Shown: piece after piece, positions 36,595-46,259 of the stretch
How positions within the stretch are numbered: the stretch's first letter is position 1
Layout: every line of letters starts with the position of its first letter
From: Moritella sp. Urea-trap-13
GTDB lineage: Bacteria; Pseudomonadota; Gammaproteobacteria; Enterobacterales; Moritellaceae
DNA length: 64,000 nt
Direction of reading: 5' to 3'
Assembly: GCF_002836355.1 (NCBI RefSeq)
Contig: NZ_PJCA01000039.1
Location: 124,001-188,000 of the forward strand
Translations under genes and position numbers: made by a program
The notes under the pieces: model-generated
What the model saw: only the letters and a program-made list of their open reading frames with translations
Database searches by the model: none
Told to the model about the DNA's origin: nothing

Positions 36595-37408
36595 AAAAAT
36601 CGCCTTTATCGGTGCAGGAAATATGGCCAGCAGCCTTATCGGCGGTATGATCACAGATGGTTATCCTGCTGAGTTAATTTATGCAGCCAGTCCGACACGT
36701 ACACGCTTAGATGTACTTGAAGAAAAATTTGCCATTAATACCACTCAGGACAATCACTTTGCTGTCGCTGCAGCGGACATTATTATTCTCGCCGTAAAAC
36801 CGCAGTTGATGGGCGACGTTTGCTCTCACCTGGCAGAGCAGAGTAGCGATTACCGTGGTAAATTATTTGTCTCAGTGGCCGCCGGTGTCACCGTTGAGCG
36901 TTTACAGAGCTTACTCGCGGACAATCAACCCATCGTCCGTACTATGCCGAATACCCCAGCGTTAGTACAAAAAGGCATGACGGGTTTATTCCCATCACCA
37001 GAAGTGTCAGATGAAGATATCAAAACTATCGACCAAATTATGATGGCGGTGGGTAAAACCTGCTGGGTAGATAACGAAGCTGACTTAAATACCATTATTG
37101 CCGCAACAGGTAGTTCACCAGCTTATTTCTTCCTGTTTATGGAAGCAATGCAAGAAAGCATTATTGGTATGGGCTTCAGTCAGCAGCAAGCAAGAGAATT
37201 AGTCCAGCAAGCGGCAGCTGGTTCGGCTGAATTAGTCATTCAAAATCCGCACATTGATTTAGCCACATTACGCCAAAATGTCACCTCAAAAGGGGGGACG
37301 ACAGCTGAAGCGATCCGTACTTTCGAAGAACAAGGGCTACGTGAAACAGTTAACACTGCGATGCAAGCAGCGGTTTCTCGTGCTGAAGAAATGCAAAAAC
37401 TATTTTAA
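36581..37408 (+). CDS. proC: Pyrroline-5-carboxylate reductase
   Basis: Last step of proline synthesis, reducing pyrroline-5-carboxylate with NAD(P)H; 275 residues (E. coli 269). N-terminal Rossmann motif FIGAGNMASSLIGG, then VSVAAGVTVERL, VRTMPNTPALVQKGMTGL, ATGSSPAYFFLFMEAM and the C-terminal signature VTSKGGTTAEAIRTFEE. Stands between yggS and yggT as in E. coli relatives. Confidence 0.97.
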   Translation: MITNKKIAFIGAGNMASSLIGGMITDGYPAELIYAASPTRTRLDVLEEKFAINTTQDNHFAVAAADIIILAVKPQLMGDVCSHLAEQSSDYRGKLFVSVAAGVTVERLQSLLADNQPIVRTMPNTPALVQKGMTGLFPSPEVSDEDIKTIDQIMMAVGKTCWVDNEADLNTIIAATGSSPAYFFLFMEAMQESIIGMGFSQQQARELVQQAAAGSAELVIQNPHIDLATLRQNVTSKGGTTAEAIRTFEEQGLRETVNTAMQAAVSRAEEMQKLF

Positions 37409-37517
37409 TAAATTGATTTAATGAACAGACACAACGGCATAATGCTGTTGCGTATCTATCTGACTAGCAACTACTTAATAAAAATAAGCAGTTCGCAATT
37501 AACTTGAAGGGTAATTT

Positions 37518-38063
37518 ATGAACGCGGCTAACTTTTTGGTCAGTATCTTATTTGAAACGTACATCCTTATCATACTGCTACGAGTATGGTTACAACTGGC
37601 CCGTGCCGATTTTTATAATCCGATGAGCCAATTTATTGTCAAAGCAACACAGCCTATTGTGCGACCATTACGTCGCGTGATCCCAAGCCTGGGTAGTTTA
37701 GATCTAGCATCAGTGGTATTTGCCTATGCCGTGGCTTGTGTGATGATTTATACTTTATTCGGATTGCAAACGGGCGCGGTAGCACCTATCCAAGATGTAT
37801 TAATCTTCGCGGCCATCAAATTACTTAAACAATGCTTTAGCCTGGTATTCTACGTATTGATTTTACGTGCAATTTTAAGCTGGGTTAGTCAAGGTAACAG
37901 CCCGGTTGAGAATGTATTATCACAACTAAGTGAACCAATTTTATCACCTATCCGCCGTATTATTCCGGCGATTGGTGGTCTAGACTTATCCATGTTAGTA
38001 GCGATTTTAGGTCTGCAATTTTTACAAATCCTAATCGGTGACCTTACTGGTATTCCATTCTAG
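37518..38063 (+). CDS. yggT: YggT family membrane protein
   Basis: Inner-membrane protein of 181 residues with two copies of the YggT repeat. Each has a hydrophobic helix then a motif of the type FYNPMSQFIVKATQPIVRPL followed by RVIPSLGSLDLASV, and VENVLSQLSEPILSPIRRI followed by IPAIGGLDLSMLV. Some YggT homologues affect osmotic or cell-division behaviour; the biochemical role is unclear. GAAGGG precedes the ATG. Confidence 0.93.
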   Translation: MNAANFLVSILFETYILIILLRVWLQLARADFYNPMSQFIVKATQPIVRPLRRVIPSLGSLDLASVVFAYAVACVMIYTLFGLQTGAVAPIQDVLIFAAIKLLKQCFSLVFYVLILRAILSWVSQGNSPVENVLSQLSEPILSPIRRIIPAIGGLDLSMLVAILGLQFLQILIGDLTGIPF

Positions 38064-38118
38064 TAACGCTATCCTATTCTAGTAACGCTGAATGAGTGCA
38101 GAGCCAGTCTCTGCACTC
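38057..38118 (+). repeat. 14-bp direct repeat and hairpin after yggT
   Basis: ATTCTAGTAACGCT occurs at 38057-38070, where its TAG is the yggT stop, and again at 38076-38089. It is followed by a perfect 10-bp stem, GAGTGCAGAG with CTCTGCACTC (38094-38118), and no T run. The hairpin lies 17 bp before the next start codon. Confidence 0.65.
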
Positions 38119-38135
38119 ACCTTTAAGGAACTCAC

Positions 38136-38564
38136 ATGCCAGCATTATTTAAATCTTTATTACTTTCCCTGACGTTATTATGCTCAGCCACTGCCAGTGC
38201 CGAACAAATGCAAAAACTCGGTGATTGGGATGTCCATTACATTGCTTTTCCAAGCACATTTTTAACTGCTGACGTTGCCTCTGAATATAATATCGACCGC
38301 AGTAAATACTTGGGTATTATTAACATTTCAGTACTCGATAGCGATACTCTAAAAGCCCAAGCGGTTACAATGACAGTGACTGCACGTAATTTACTCGGTA
38401 ATATTCGTGAATTAGACGTGCGTGAAATTCGCGAACAAGATGCGATTTACTACATTGCAGAAGTGCCACACCGTAACGAAGAAACTTACCGTATCAAGGT
38501 AACGTTAAGCAGCGGTAATCAAACCCAAGAACTAAAATTCCAACAGAAATTTTATGTTGATTAG
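38136..38564 (+). CDS. DUF4426 family exported protein
   Basis: 142 residues with a signal peptide (about residues 1-22, cut after ASA). The mature part starts EQMQKLGDWDVHYIAFPSTF and includes YLGIINISVLD and GNIRELDVREIREQDAIYYIAEVPHR, the DUF4426 pattern. Predicted periplasmic beta-sandwich of unknown function. In gammaproteobacteria it often lies between yggT and rdgB, as here. Confidence 0.85.
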   Translation: MPALFKSLLLSLTLLCSATASAEQMQKLGDWDVHYIAFPSTFLTADVASEYNIDRSKYLGIINISVLDSDTLKAQAVTMTVTARNLLGNIRELDVREIREQDAIYYIAEVPHRNEETYRIKVTLSSGNQTQELKFQQKFYVD

Positions 38565-38610
38565 GCTTTATCAGTGATTGGCAATCCTGTATAACCTGAC
38601 TGCATATATG

Positions 38611-38634
38611 AGAGGGCTAAATTAGCTCTCTTTT
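38611..38634 (+). terminator. Intrinsic terminator after the DUF4426 gene
   Basis: AGAGGGCTA pairs with TAGCTCTCT (one G-T wobble) and is followed by TTTT. Confidence 0.7.
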
Positions 38635-38676
38635 AACTTCATTTAACTCTCTTATAATAAATAATAAAGGCGCACC

Positions 38677-39291
38677 ATGTCTAAAGTTGTTCTCGCTACT
38701 GGTAATCCAGGCAAAGTTCGTGAAATGTCAGCACTGCTAGCTGAATTTGGTCTTGAAGTACTTCCACAAAGTGATTTCAATATTGTCGAAGCCGATGAGA
38801 CTGGCACCACCTTTATTGAAAATGCCATCATCAAAGCTAAACACGCAGCAACATTAACCGGTCTGCCTGCGATTGCAGATGATTCTGGTTTAGCGGTTGA
38901 TGCCCTGCAAGGTGTACCGGGTATTTACTCTGCGCGTTACGCCGGTGTTGATGCTAGCGATCGTGATAATTTATTAAAGTTATTAGATGCACTTGAAGGT
39001 GTACCAAGAGCTCAACGTACTGCGCGTTTCCATTGTGTCTTGGTATACATGACCCACGCTGAAGATCCGACGCCATTAGTCTGTCATGGTAGCTGGGATG
39101 GCGTGATCACCGAGCAACCAAGTGGTGAAGATGGCTTTGGTTATGATCCTATTTTCTTTGTTGAATCTGAAGGCTGCACGTCAGCAGAATTAACCAAACA
39201 ACGTAAAAGTGAACTCAGTCACCGTGGCCAAGCACTAACGAAATTGTTCGCCGCGATGCACGAACAACAAACTCGATTAGCTGCGCAATAA
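38677..39291 (+). CDS. rdgB: dITP/XTP pyrophosphatase RdgB
   Basis: House-cleaning enzyme that removes non-canonical purine nucleoside triphosphates; 204 residues (E. coli 197). Motifs in order: [66 protein letters not shown] and [10 protein letters not shown]. Its TAA overlaps the hemW ATG by one base, so the two are translationally coupled. Confidence 0.97.
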   Translation: MSKVVLATGNPGKVREMSALLAEFGLEVLPQSDFNIVEADETGTTFIENAIIKAKHAATLTGLPAIADDSGLAVDALQGVPGIYSARYAGVDASDRDNLLKLLDALEGVPRAQRTARFHCVLVYMTHAEDPTPLVCHGSWDGVITEQPSGEDGFGYDPIFFVESEGCTSAELTKQRKSELSHRGQALTKLFAAMHEQQTRLAAQ

Positions 39292-40472
39292 TGACTGATA
39301 CTTTAAAGACAACAGCAACAGACTCAACATTGCCAATGCGTTTGCCACCGTTAAGTTTATACGTGCATATCCCTTGGTGTGTACAGAAGTGCCCGTACTG
39401 TGATTTCAATTCCCATACCCAAAAGGGCAAGATCCCTGAAGCTGAATACATTGCCGATCTACTAGCGGATCTACGCAGTGAGTTACCGCGAGTATTCCAA
39501 CGATCGTTACACTCGATCTTTATTGGTGGCGGTACGCCCAGTTTAATCAGCGCTGAAGGTATTGGCCAAATACTCGATGGGGTTGAAGCAATGATCCCGT
39601 TTAGTGACAATATCGAGATCACCATGGAAGCCAACCCAGGCACTGTCGAAGCCGACCGTTTTCACGGTTATGTCGCTGCCGGTGTTAATCGTATCTCGAT
39701 TGGTGTACAAAGTTTACAAGCCGAAAAGCTTAACCTATTGGGCCGTATTCACGATCCTGATGAAGCGATCCGCGCAGCCAACATTGCCACTGAGTCAAAG
39801 CTTAACTCATTCAATTTAGATTTGATGCATGGCCTGCCACATCAAGATCTTAGTGATGCGTTATATGACTTAAACAAAGCGGTTGAATTGGCACCTTCGC
39901 ACTTATCTTGGTACCAGTTAACCATTGAGCAAAACACCCAGTTTTACTCTAAACCACCAACCTTGCCAGATGAAGATATTCTTTGGGATATTTTTGAACA
40001 AGGTCATACCCTGCTAAGCGACGCCGGTTATGAGCAATATGAAATATCCGGTTATGCTAAAGCCGGTAAGCAATGTCAGCATAACTTAAACTATTGGCGT
40101 TTTGGTGACTATATCGGTATTGGCTGTGGCGCGCACGGTAAGCTTACAGAACCAGAGACAGGTCAGATAGTTCGCCGCAGCAAAGTAAAGCACCCACGCG
40201 GGTATATGGACGCTGATAAATCATTTTTAGACAATGAACACGTTGTTGCGCAAGACGAACTGCCATTTGAGTTCTTCATGAATCGTTTTCGCTTAATCGA
40301 AGCGACGCCGAAACAAGATTTTTGTGACTTTACCGGATTACCATTATCGACGGTAAGTACACAAATTAAGGCGGCGATAGAGAAAGGTTTATTAACCGAA
40401 ACAGCAACACATTGGCAAGTAACCCAACTCGGTCATCGTTACCTCAATAGCTTGTTCGATCTGTTTCTTTAG
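39291..40472 (+). CDS. hemW: HemW, radical-SAM haem chaperone
   Basis: Oxygen-independent coproporphyrinogen oxidase-like protein that transfers haem to respiratory enzymes; 393 residues (E. coli 378). The radical-SAM cluster motif CVQKCPYCDFNSH (C-x3-C-x2-C) is at about residues 30-42, with FIGGGTPSL and NRISIGVQSL downstream and a HemN C-terminal domain at the end. CxxxCxxC without the extra Cys distinguishes HemW from true HemN. Confidence 0.94.
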   Translation: MTDTLKTTATDSTLPMRLPPLSLYVHIPWCVQKCPYCDFNSHTQKGKIPEAEYIADLLADLRSELPRVFQRSLHSIFIGGGTPSLISAEGIGQILDGVEAMIPFSDNIEITMEANPGTVEADRFHGYVAAGVNRISIGVQSLQAEKLNLLGRIHDPDEAIRAANIATESKLNSFNLDLMHGLPHQDLSDALYDLNKAVELAPSHLSWYQLTIEQNTQFYSKPPTLPDEDILWDIFEQGHTLLSDAGYEQYEISGYAKAGKQCQHNLNYWRFGDYIGIGCGAHGKLTEPETGQIVRRSKVKHPRGYMDADKSFLDNEHVVAQDELPFEFFMNRFRLIEATPKQDFCDFTGLPLSTVSTQIKAAIEKGLLTETATHWQVTQLGHRYLNSLFDLFL

Positions 40473-40512
40473 TTAGTGATATTCGATTAAGAGTTAAGAA
40501 TTAAGAATTAAT

Positions 40513-40549
40513 AAAAGGGGCGCAATAATTAATTATTTCGCCCCTTTTA
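40513..40549. terminator. Bidirectional terminator between hemW and glsA
   Basis: AAAAGGGGCG and CGCCCCTTTT pair around a self-complementary A+T loop; T-rich on both strands. Confidence 0.9.
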
Positions 40550-40604
40550 TTATCTGAATCACTTAGATTAAATCAATAACAGCCGCTCTCTGCAGCCGTT
40601 AATG

Positions 40605-41522
40605 TTAAAATATCGAATGACCAAAACGTTCACTAAACAGCTCTAACGCTGCCGTGCCTACCAGTGAATTGCCTGATTCATTCAGTTCTGGCGACCATAC
40701 GCAAACCGTTAATTCACCTGGAATCACGGCGACAATACCGCCACCGACACCACTTTTCGCTGGCATGCCAACACGGAAAGCAAAATCACCTGATTCATCA
40801 TACAAACCACACGTTGCCAGCAAGGCATTCAAGCGCCTTGTACAACGTTCATTCACCAAACTTTTATTACGATGGCAAGGCAAGCCTCTTTTAGCTAAGA
40901 ATGAGAACGCTGTCGCCAGTTCCACACAATTCATGTTGATCGCACAATAGCTAAAATAACTCTGTAAAACGGTTTCAACATCGTTGTTAAAATTACCGTG
41001 AGACTTCATCAGATAAGCAATCGCCGCATTCCGCGCCATGTGCTCAAATTCAGAATTAGCCACATCATGATCGATATAAATATCGGTAGAGTTCGCCAAT
41101 TTACGTAACAATTCCAACATACGTTGCTTAGGTGCCGACAAACGGCTTTGCAGCATATCAGCCACTACCAGTGCACCCGCATTAATAAACGGATTACGCG
41201 GTTTACCTTTTTCAAATTCTAACTGGATCAGCGAGTTGAATGCTTGACCAGAGGGTTCTCGTCCCACACGAGTCCACAGTTCATCTTCCGAAAAACGCGT
41301 CAATGCAGCTGTTAGCGCAAAAACTTTCGAAATACTTTGAATCGAAAAACGCTCGGTAGCATCACCCGCAGTAAACACCTCACCATTGGCCATACACACA
41401 GCAATACCCAATTGGTTGGGGTTTACGTTCGCTAACGCAGGAATGTAATTGGCAACATTGCCTTCACCAATTAACGGACGAACGACGTCGAGCAGTTCTT
41501 CTAGAGATGCGTTAGAAAGCAT
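40605..41522 (-). CDS. glsA: Glutaminase
   Basis: Converts glutamine to glutamate and ammonia; 305 residues from the ATG at 41522, which has ACAGG upstream and gives the length of E. coli GlsB (308). The longer frame from 41573 is unsupported. The catalytic S-x-x-K lies in [13 protein letters not shown] (about residues 62-66), with [28 protein letters not shown] and [19 protein letters not shown] further on. It occupies the position held by ansB in the E. coli ygg block. Confidence 0.95.
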   Translation of the reverse strand: MLSNASLEELLDVVRPLIGEGNVANYIPALANVNPNQLGIAVCMANGEVFTAGDATERFSIQSISKVFALTAALTRFSEDELWTRVGREPSGQAFNSLIQLEFEKGKPRNPFINAGALVVADMLQSRLSAPKQRMLELLRKLANSTDIYIDHDVANSEFEHMARNAAIAYLMKSHGNFNNDVETVLQSYFSYCAINMNCVELATAFSFLAKRGLPCHRNKSLVNERCTRRLNALLATCGLYDESGDFAFRVGMPAKSGVGGGIVAVIPGELTVCVWSPELNESGNSLVGTAALELFSERFGHSIF

Positions 41523-41611
41523 AAATACCTGTATAAAATGAGGTGTTCGGTGTGCTATAGAAAGCGGGAACAAAGTGGAAAAAGAGTAAGTTATCGAGCG
41601 TATAGAAGTAA

Positions 41612-41660
41612 GATAACAAATAACCGACTGTGTCAGTAATGAAACTTAACGAACAGTCGG
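41612..41660 (-). terminator. Probable terminator of trmB-yggL
   Basis: CCGACTGT (41624-41631) and ACAGTCGG (41653-41660) can pair over a 21-base loop, followed on the minus strand by a T-rich tract. The long loop makes it uncertain. Confidence 0.45.
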
Positions 41661-41681
41661 CTTAGCGATTAGTGAGTCGGC

Positions 41682-42020
41682 TTATTCGCCTTCTTCACCG
41701 TACCACAAATCAAATAACGGGCTAACAATCAGGTTTTGAACACCTTTTGCTTCTAACCAAGTTTTCACTTGTTCACGTTGTGCTTCAGTACATTTACCGT
41801 GGGTCTCAGTACAAATCATACCATCCCATTGCAAGTTGCCATCAGCAGCAAACGCCAATTTATTTGGATCGATAACATCAGCAATTAAACCATCTAAGAT
41901 AGCGTCAATTTGATCTTCAGTTGTACCTTCAGCGAAATCCCAAGAAAGATCAAAACCTAGTTCTTGGAATTCATCTACACGTAGTTTCTTACGTAGACGA
42001 CGATTACGATTTGTAGCCAT
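41682..42020 (-). CDS. yggL: YggL family protein (DUF469)
   Basis: 112 residues (E. coli YggL 108), cytoplasmic. Starts with a basic Arg-rich stretch (NRNRRLRKKLRVDEFQELGF), then FAEGTTEDQIDAILDGLI and a conserved middle (FAADGNLQWDGMICTETHGK). YggL has been linked to 50S ribosomal subunits. It lies 12 bp after trmB with GAGGTAATA before the ATG. Confidence 0.93.
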   Translation of the reverse strand: MATNRNRRLRKKLRVDEFQELGFDLSWDFAEGTTEDQIDAILDGLIADVIDPNKLAFAADGNLQWDGMICTETHGKCTEAQREQVKTWLEAKGVQNLIVSPLFDLWYGEEGE

Positions 42021-42032
42021 TATTACCTCGAA

Positions 42033-42773
42033 TTATTTAGTACGTTTATAAATAATATCCCAAACGCCGTGACCTAAACGGTGACCACGCTGTTCGAATT
42101 TTGTTAATGGACGCCAATCTGGACGTGGAACAAAGTTCCCTTCTGCAGCAGTATTTTCATAACCTGGTGCAACAACCATTACTTCTATCATATGCTCGGC
42201 ATAGTTTTCCCAGTCCGTAGCCATATGGAAGATACCACCTAAGCTCAGTTTTTGGCGAATACTTTCTGCAAAACTAGCTTGTACGATACGACGTTTGTGA
42301 TGACGCGTCTTGTGCCAAGGGTCTGGGAAGAATAATTGCATGCCCGCTAATCCACTGTCAGGGATACAATCCGCTAATACTTCAACTGCATCATGGCAGA
42401 ATACGCGTAAGTTAGTCACACCACGTTCGCCAGCAGCCATTAGACATGCGCCAACACCTGGTGAATGTACTTCAATACCGATAAAGTTTTTTTCTGGAGA
42501 GGCAGCAGCCATTTCAACTAAAGATGCGCCCATACCAAAACCAATTTCTAATGTTACTGGGTTATCGTTACCAAAAACCTCAGCAAAATCGAGCATGCCC
42601 ATGTCATGATCTAGACCCATAGTTGGCCAAAAATCTTTCATAGCGGCTTCCTGGCCTTTGGTTAAACGTCCTTCACGTAAAACAAAACTTCTCACTTTAC
42701 GGATGCGTTGACCATCTTCTGTTAACTCAGGATCTGCTATTCTTTTATGCTCAGTTATTTTATGTTCAGTCAT
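42033..42773 (-). CDS. trmB: tRNA (guanine-46-N7)-methyltransferase TrmB
   Basis: SAM-dependent enzyme making m7G46 in tRNA; 246 residues (E. coli 239). SAM motif [14 protein letters not shown] at about residue 75, then [32 protein letters not shown] and the C-terminal [17 protein letters not shown], all typical. Operon with yggL and divergent from mutY. Confidence 0.96.
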   Translation of the reverse strand: MTEHKITEHKRIADPELTEDGQRIRKVRSFVLREGRLTKGQEAAMKDFWPTMGLDHDMGMLDFAEVFGNDNPVTLEIGFGMGASLVEMAAASPEKNFIGIEVHSPGVGACLMAAGERGVTNLRVFCHDAVEVLADCIPDSGLAGMQLFFPDPWHKTRHHKRRIVQASFAESIRQKLSLGGIFHMATDWENYAEHMIEVMVVAPGYENTAAEGNFVPRPDWRPLTKFEQRGHRLGHGVWDIIYKRTK

Positions 42774-42924
42774 TTTTTTTCCAGTCGCCGTTATGACAGG
42801 TTAATCGCCATAATCTATATAAATTTATCTGTTAATTCGGGCATTATCCAAAGATAACTGAATTTGGCAAGTTTTGTGTGGCATAATTTCAGCCTAAATT
42901 CCCCAGGTTTGCTAAAAATACCCG

Positions 42925-43998
42925 ATGAAATCGCAATTAGAAAATAATAAAGACACCTTTGCCCCGCGGGTACTTGCTTGGTTTAAAGACTTCGGCCGCA
43001 AAGATTTACCCTGGCAACAATACCACGAACCTTACCCTACATGGCTAAGTGAAGTGATGTTACAACAGACCCAAGTCAGCACCGTGATCCCTTATTTCAC
43101 CACGTTTATGGAAAAATTTCCCACCGTGACCGATTTGGCCAATGCCCACATCGATGAAGTTTTGCATTTATGGACAGGACTAGGTTATTACGCTCGTGGC
43201 CGTAATTTACATAAAGCAGCGCAATTGATCCGCGATCAATACCAAGGCCAGTTTCCAACTGAATTTGAACAAGTACTTGCTCTACCCGGTGTCGGTCGTT
43301 CAACCGCAGGCGCGGTATTGTCATTATCGTTAAATCAACCCCACCCGATTTTAGACGGTAACGTTAAACGGGTATTAACCCGCTGGGGCGCGATTGAAGG
43401 TTGGTATGGCGTAAAAGCGGTAGAAAATACCCTATGGGCGCTATCTGAAGAACTTACACCGCAACAACAAACAGCCAATTATAATCAGGTAATGATGGAT
43501 CTCGGAGCTACAGTTTGCACCCGTAGCCGCCCTGACTGTGACATTTGCCCGGTTAATGATGATTGTAAAGCCCGCGCTATGGGTACCCCTACCGCATTCC
43601 CGACGCCGAAACCGAAAAAAACCATCCCGGTGAGAGCGGTGCAAATGCTGTTACTAAAGCAAGGTTCAACCCTGTGTTTACAGCAACGACCACCTGCAGG
43701 TATCTGGGGCGGACTCTGGTGTTTCCCAGAACGTGATGACAATTTATCACTCGAAGAACAGTTGGCTCAATTCGGTATCAGTGAGTTTAACACTCAAGAA
43801 TTAACCGGATTTAGACATACGTTTAGCCACTTCCATCTTGATATCAGTCCTTTGTTAGTCGAAATAAAAGCCACAACAAGTACGCAAATAATGGAATCTG
43901 AAGGCACTCTTTGGTATAACATAGAGCAACCGGCAACTGTGGGATTAGCAGCTGCAACTAAAAAATTATTAACATCTCAAGTATTGAGAGAGGCATAA
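42925..43998 (+). CDS. mutY: Adenine DNA glycosylase MutY
   Basis: Removes A mispaired with 8-oxoguanine; 357 residues (E. coli 350). N-terminal catalytic domain: [23 protein letters not shown] with the catalytic Glu, the helix-hairpin-helix [14 protein letters not shown] near residue 115, the catalytic Asp in LDGNVKRVL, and the [4Fe-4S] loop C-x6-C-x2-C-x5-C ([17 protein letters not shown]). The C-terminal Nudix-like domain recognises 8-oxoG. yggX follows by one base. Confidence 0.97.
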   Translation: MKSQLENNKDTFAPRVLAWFKDFGRKDLPWQQYHEPYPTWLSEVMLQQTQVSTVIPYFTTFMEKFPTVTDLANAHIDEVLHLWTGLGYYARGRNLHKAAQLIRDQYQGQFPTEFEQVLALPGVGRSTAGAVLSLSLNQPHPILDGNVKRVLTRWGAIEGWYGVKAVENTLWALSEELTPQQQTANYNQVMMDLGATVCTRSRPDCDICPVNDDCKARAMGTPTAFPTPKPKKTIPVRAVQMLLLKQGSTLCLQQRPPAGIWGGLWCFPERDDNLSLEEQLAQFGISEFNTQELTGFRHTFSHFHLDISPLLVEIKATTSTQIMESEGTLWYNIEQPATVGLAAATKKLLTSQVLREA

Positions 43999-43999
43999 C

Positions 44000-44269
44000 A
44001 TGGCTAGAATGGTTTTCTGCACACGCTTACAAAAAGAAGCGGAAGGTTTACGTTTTCAACTTTATCCTGGTGAAGTAGGCAAACGTATTTTTGATCATAT
44101 TTCCCAAGAAGCATGGTCTGAATGGCAGCAAAAACAAACTATGCTGCTGAACGAAAAAAAATTAAACATGATGGATGAAAATGATCGCATATTTCTTGAA
44201 CAAGAAATGGTCAAATACCTGTTCGAAGGTCAAGACGTGATTATTGAAGGCTTTACCCCAAAAGCTTAA
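44000..44269 (+). CDS. yggX: YggX, Fe(II)-trafficking/oxidative protection protein
   Basis: 89 residues (E. coli 91). The N terminus [17 protein letters not shown] contains the conserved Cys; [14 protein letters not shown] and [13 protein letters not shown] complete the family. Protects iron-sulfur proteins during oxidative stress. Almost abuts mutY and is presumably co-transcribed; both defend against oxidative damage. Confidence 0.96.
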   Translation: MARMVFCTRLQKEAEGLRFQLYPGEVGKRIFDHISQEAWSEWQQKQTMLLNEKKLNMMDENDRIFLEQEMVKYLFEGQDVIIEGFTPKA

Positions 44270-44276
44270 TCCTATT

Positions 44277-44303
44277 GCCTAGCGCGGACTCCTCACGCTA
44301 GGC
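44277..44303 (+). terminator. Hairpin between yggX and mltC
   Basis: GCCTAGCG and CGCTAGGC pair with an 11-base loop. It is followed only by AAATTT, so it may attenuate rather than terminate. Confidence 0.5.
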
Positions 44304-44333
44304 AAATTTCCAACCCAAAGAACCAATCACCTT

Positions 44334-45491
44334 ATGGCTATATTCCGCACACTATTAATCGTTGTCAGTTGCAGTGTTTTAGCAGCTTGCTCGATGAGTG
44401 ACTATCAGCACTCTGTCGAACTCGCCGCGCTCAATAACAACGGCCAAGCCTTAGAGCGCCTTGCTTATCAGCAACCGAATTACCGCGCGAAGACAGAACA
44501 ATCAAACGACAAAGACAATACCGCACTTAACACCATACAAACTGATTATCGCAGCGAAGTAACCAACCTTTGGGGTAATAGCAGCAACGCATTTTCAAGC
44601 AATTACCGTTATGTCAAATATACTAACGATTATCGTAGCCGCGCTATTATCGATTTCGAGCAAGGCTCTGTGCGTGTCGAGACGCTAGAACAACAAAATA
44701 ACCAGCAATACCTCAAGCAAGCGATTGAATATACGCTACTCGCACCGCAGCAGCCTAAATATACCGATTTCTACAACAGCTACACATCTGAAATTAAAGG
44801 CACGCCTTTTCTATATCAACAGGTAAAAGACAACGACGGTAAAGCCATGAAATGGCATTGGCGCGCGTCTCGCTATGCAAACTACTTAATTAAACATAAG
44901 CGTAAACAAGTAACCTTTAATGGTAATCAGATCACCAGCGTATCTTTTGCACTTAGCAGCAATCATACTCAAATCCGTCAGCAGCGTTATCAAGCCCAGA
45001 TTAACCAAGCTGCACAGCGCTATAAAATTGATAAAAACGTCGTTACTGCGATGATCCAGGTCGATAGCTTATTTAATCCTTATGCACTCAACAGCCAGGG
45101 CCGCATTGGCTTAATGCAAATTTCCAGTTCTATTGGCCTGGATGTATTTCATCAACAAAAAAAATACCCTTTTAAGCCGCAACCGAACTGGCTGTTTAAT
45201 ACCAACAACAACCTCGACATTGGCAGCAGTTATTTAAATTTATTAGATAAACAGTATCTTAAAGCGATTAACAATCCTAAATCTCGCTACTATGCCATGC
45301 TGGCAAGTTATATAGCTGGACCACAAAACATGTTGCAAACCTTCTCGAAGAACAAAAAAGAAGCATTAAGTATTATAAATGACTTATCTTCATATGAGGT
45401 TTACCAGAGTTTCACGAATAGTCAGTCTCGGGCCGATATGAAAAACTATGTCTCTGAGGTAAACCGTCATTTCCGTCAACTTAGCCGTTAA
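44334..45491 (+). CDS. mltC: MltC-like lipoprotein lytic transglycosylase, catalytic Glu replaced by Asp
   Basis: 385-residue lipoprotein (lipobox LAAC, Cys19) with the MltC-type N-terminal domain and a C-terminal SLT goose-lysozyme domain from about residue 225. The position follows mutY-yggX exactly as in E. coli mltC. The motif that carries the catalytic Glu in soluble and membrane transglycosylases (ES-x-x-NP) reads DSLFNPYA here, with Asp244 (GAT, 45063-45065). The later AYNAG motif is SYIAG, losing the Asn. GLMQIS is kept. The protein may be slow, altered or non-catalytic. The frame is otherwise intact. Confidence 0.85.
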   Translation: MAIFRTLLIVVSCSVLAACSMSDYQHSVELAALNNNGQALERLAYQQPNYRAKTEQSNDKDNTALNTIQTDYRSEVTNLWGNSSNAFSSNYRYVKYTNDYRSRAIIDFEQGSVRVETLEQQNNQQYLKQAIEYTLLAPQQPKYTDFYNSYTSEIKGTPFLYQQVKDNDGKAMKWHWRASRYANYLIKHKRKQVTFNGNQITSVSFALSSNHTQIRQQRYQAQINQAAQRYKIDKNVVTAMIQVDSLFNPYALNSQGRIGLMQISSSIGLDVFHQQKKYPFKPQPNWLFNTNNNLDIGSSYLNLLDKQYLKAINNPKSRYYAMLASYIAGPQNMLQTFSKNKKEALSIINDLSSYEVYQSFTNSQSRADMKNYVSEVNRHFRQLSR

Positions 45492-45576
45492 GCGTCAACA
45501 AAATACACGTATTGATGGTTAATCAGACAGTGGGTAGTATTAACGCATCTTATTTTACTTAAACCGAGTGAAACAG

Positions 45577-45605
45577 TTGACGGATCGGCCTAAATTCTAT
45601 TTAAT
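45577..45605 (+). promoter_or_regulatory. Promoter of the tRNA operon
   Basis: TTGACG, 17-bp spacer, TTTAAT, with a G+C-containing discriminator; the first tRNA begins 12 bp after the -10 box. A strong sigma-70 layout typical of stable RNA. Confidence 0.75.
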
Positions 45606-45616
45606 GACGCTCCATT

Positions 45617-45692
45617 GCCCGAATAGCTCAGTTGGTAGAGCAGAGGATTGAAAATCCTCGTGTCCCTGGTTCAATTCCGGGTTCGGGCACCA
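45617..45692 (+). tRNA. tRNA-Phe (GAA), copy 1
   Basis: 76 nt with encoded CCA; GCCCGAA pairs with TTCGGGC; anticodon GAA at 45650-45652 in the loop GATTGAAAATC; T loop GGTTCAATTCC. Identical to copies 2 and 3. Confidence 0.97.
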
Positions 45693-45721
45693 AAATTTGG
45701 AAAGAATAAAAAAGTGTAATA

Positions 45722-45754
45722 TTGACTTGTTTTTTAAAATGAAGATGATATTAT
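45722..45754 (+). promoter_or_regulatory. Possible internal promoter before tRNA-Thr copy 1
   Basis: TTGACT or TTGTTT with TATTAT downstream (spacers 21 or 16), followed by a GCGACACG discriminator. Absent from the second spacer. Weakly supported. Confidence 0.35.
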
Positions 45755-45770
45755 GCGACACGCATTTAGT

Positions 45771-45846
<76 letters not shown>

Positions 45847-45849
45847 TTT

Positions 45850-45925
45850 GCCCGAATAGCTCAGTTGGTAGAGCAGAGGATTGAAAATCCTCGTGTCCCT
45901 GGTTCAATTCCGGGTTCGGGCACCA
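45850..45925 (+). tRNA. tRNA-Phe (GAA), copy 2
   Basis: Identical to copy 1, three bases after tRNA-Thr copy 1. Confidence 0.97.
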
Positions 45926-45982
45926 TATTTAAACGGTAAAGATATTTCGTTAATAGGTATCTTTATTGAAAACGCATTTAGT

Positions 45983-46058
<76 letters not shown>

Positions 46059-46061
46059 TTT

Positions 46062-46137
46062 GCCCGAATAGCTCAGTTGGTAGAGCAGAGGATTGAAAAT
46101 CCTCGTGTCCCTGGTTCAATTCCGGGTTCGGGCACCA
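46062..46137 (+). tRNA. tRNA-Phe (GAA), copy 3
   Basis: Identical to copies 1 and 2, three bases after tRNA-Thr copy 2. Confidence 0.97.
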
Positions 46138-46143
46138 TACAAT

Positions 46144-46219
46144 TCCCCTTTAGTTCAGTTGGTAGAACGGTGGACTGTTAATCCATATGTCGCTAGTTCG
46201 AGTCTAGCAAGGGGAGCCA
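46144..46219 (+). tRNA. tRNA-Asn (GTT)
   Basis: 76 nt with encoded CCA; TCCCCTT pairs with AAGGGGA; anticodon GTT at 46177-46179 in ACTGTTAATC. Last gene of the cluster, six bases after tRNA-Phe copy 3. Confidence 0.97.
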
Positions 46220-46223
46220 ATTA

Positions 46224-46259
46224 AAAAAACCCAGTTATTTATATAACTGGGTTTTTTTT
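46224..46259 (+). terminator. Intrinsic terminator of the tRNA operon
   Basis: CCCAGTTAT and ATAACTGGG form a nine-bp stem with a TTAT loop and eight T. Confidence 0.95.

Noticed and set aside
39215-39643. 142-codon open frame on the minus strand across rdgB and hemW
   Set aside because: Antisense to two firm genes, with composition expected of a reversed coding frame and no supporting signals.
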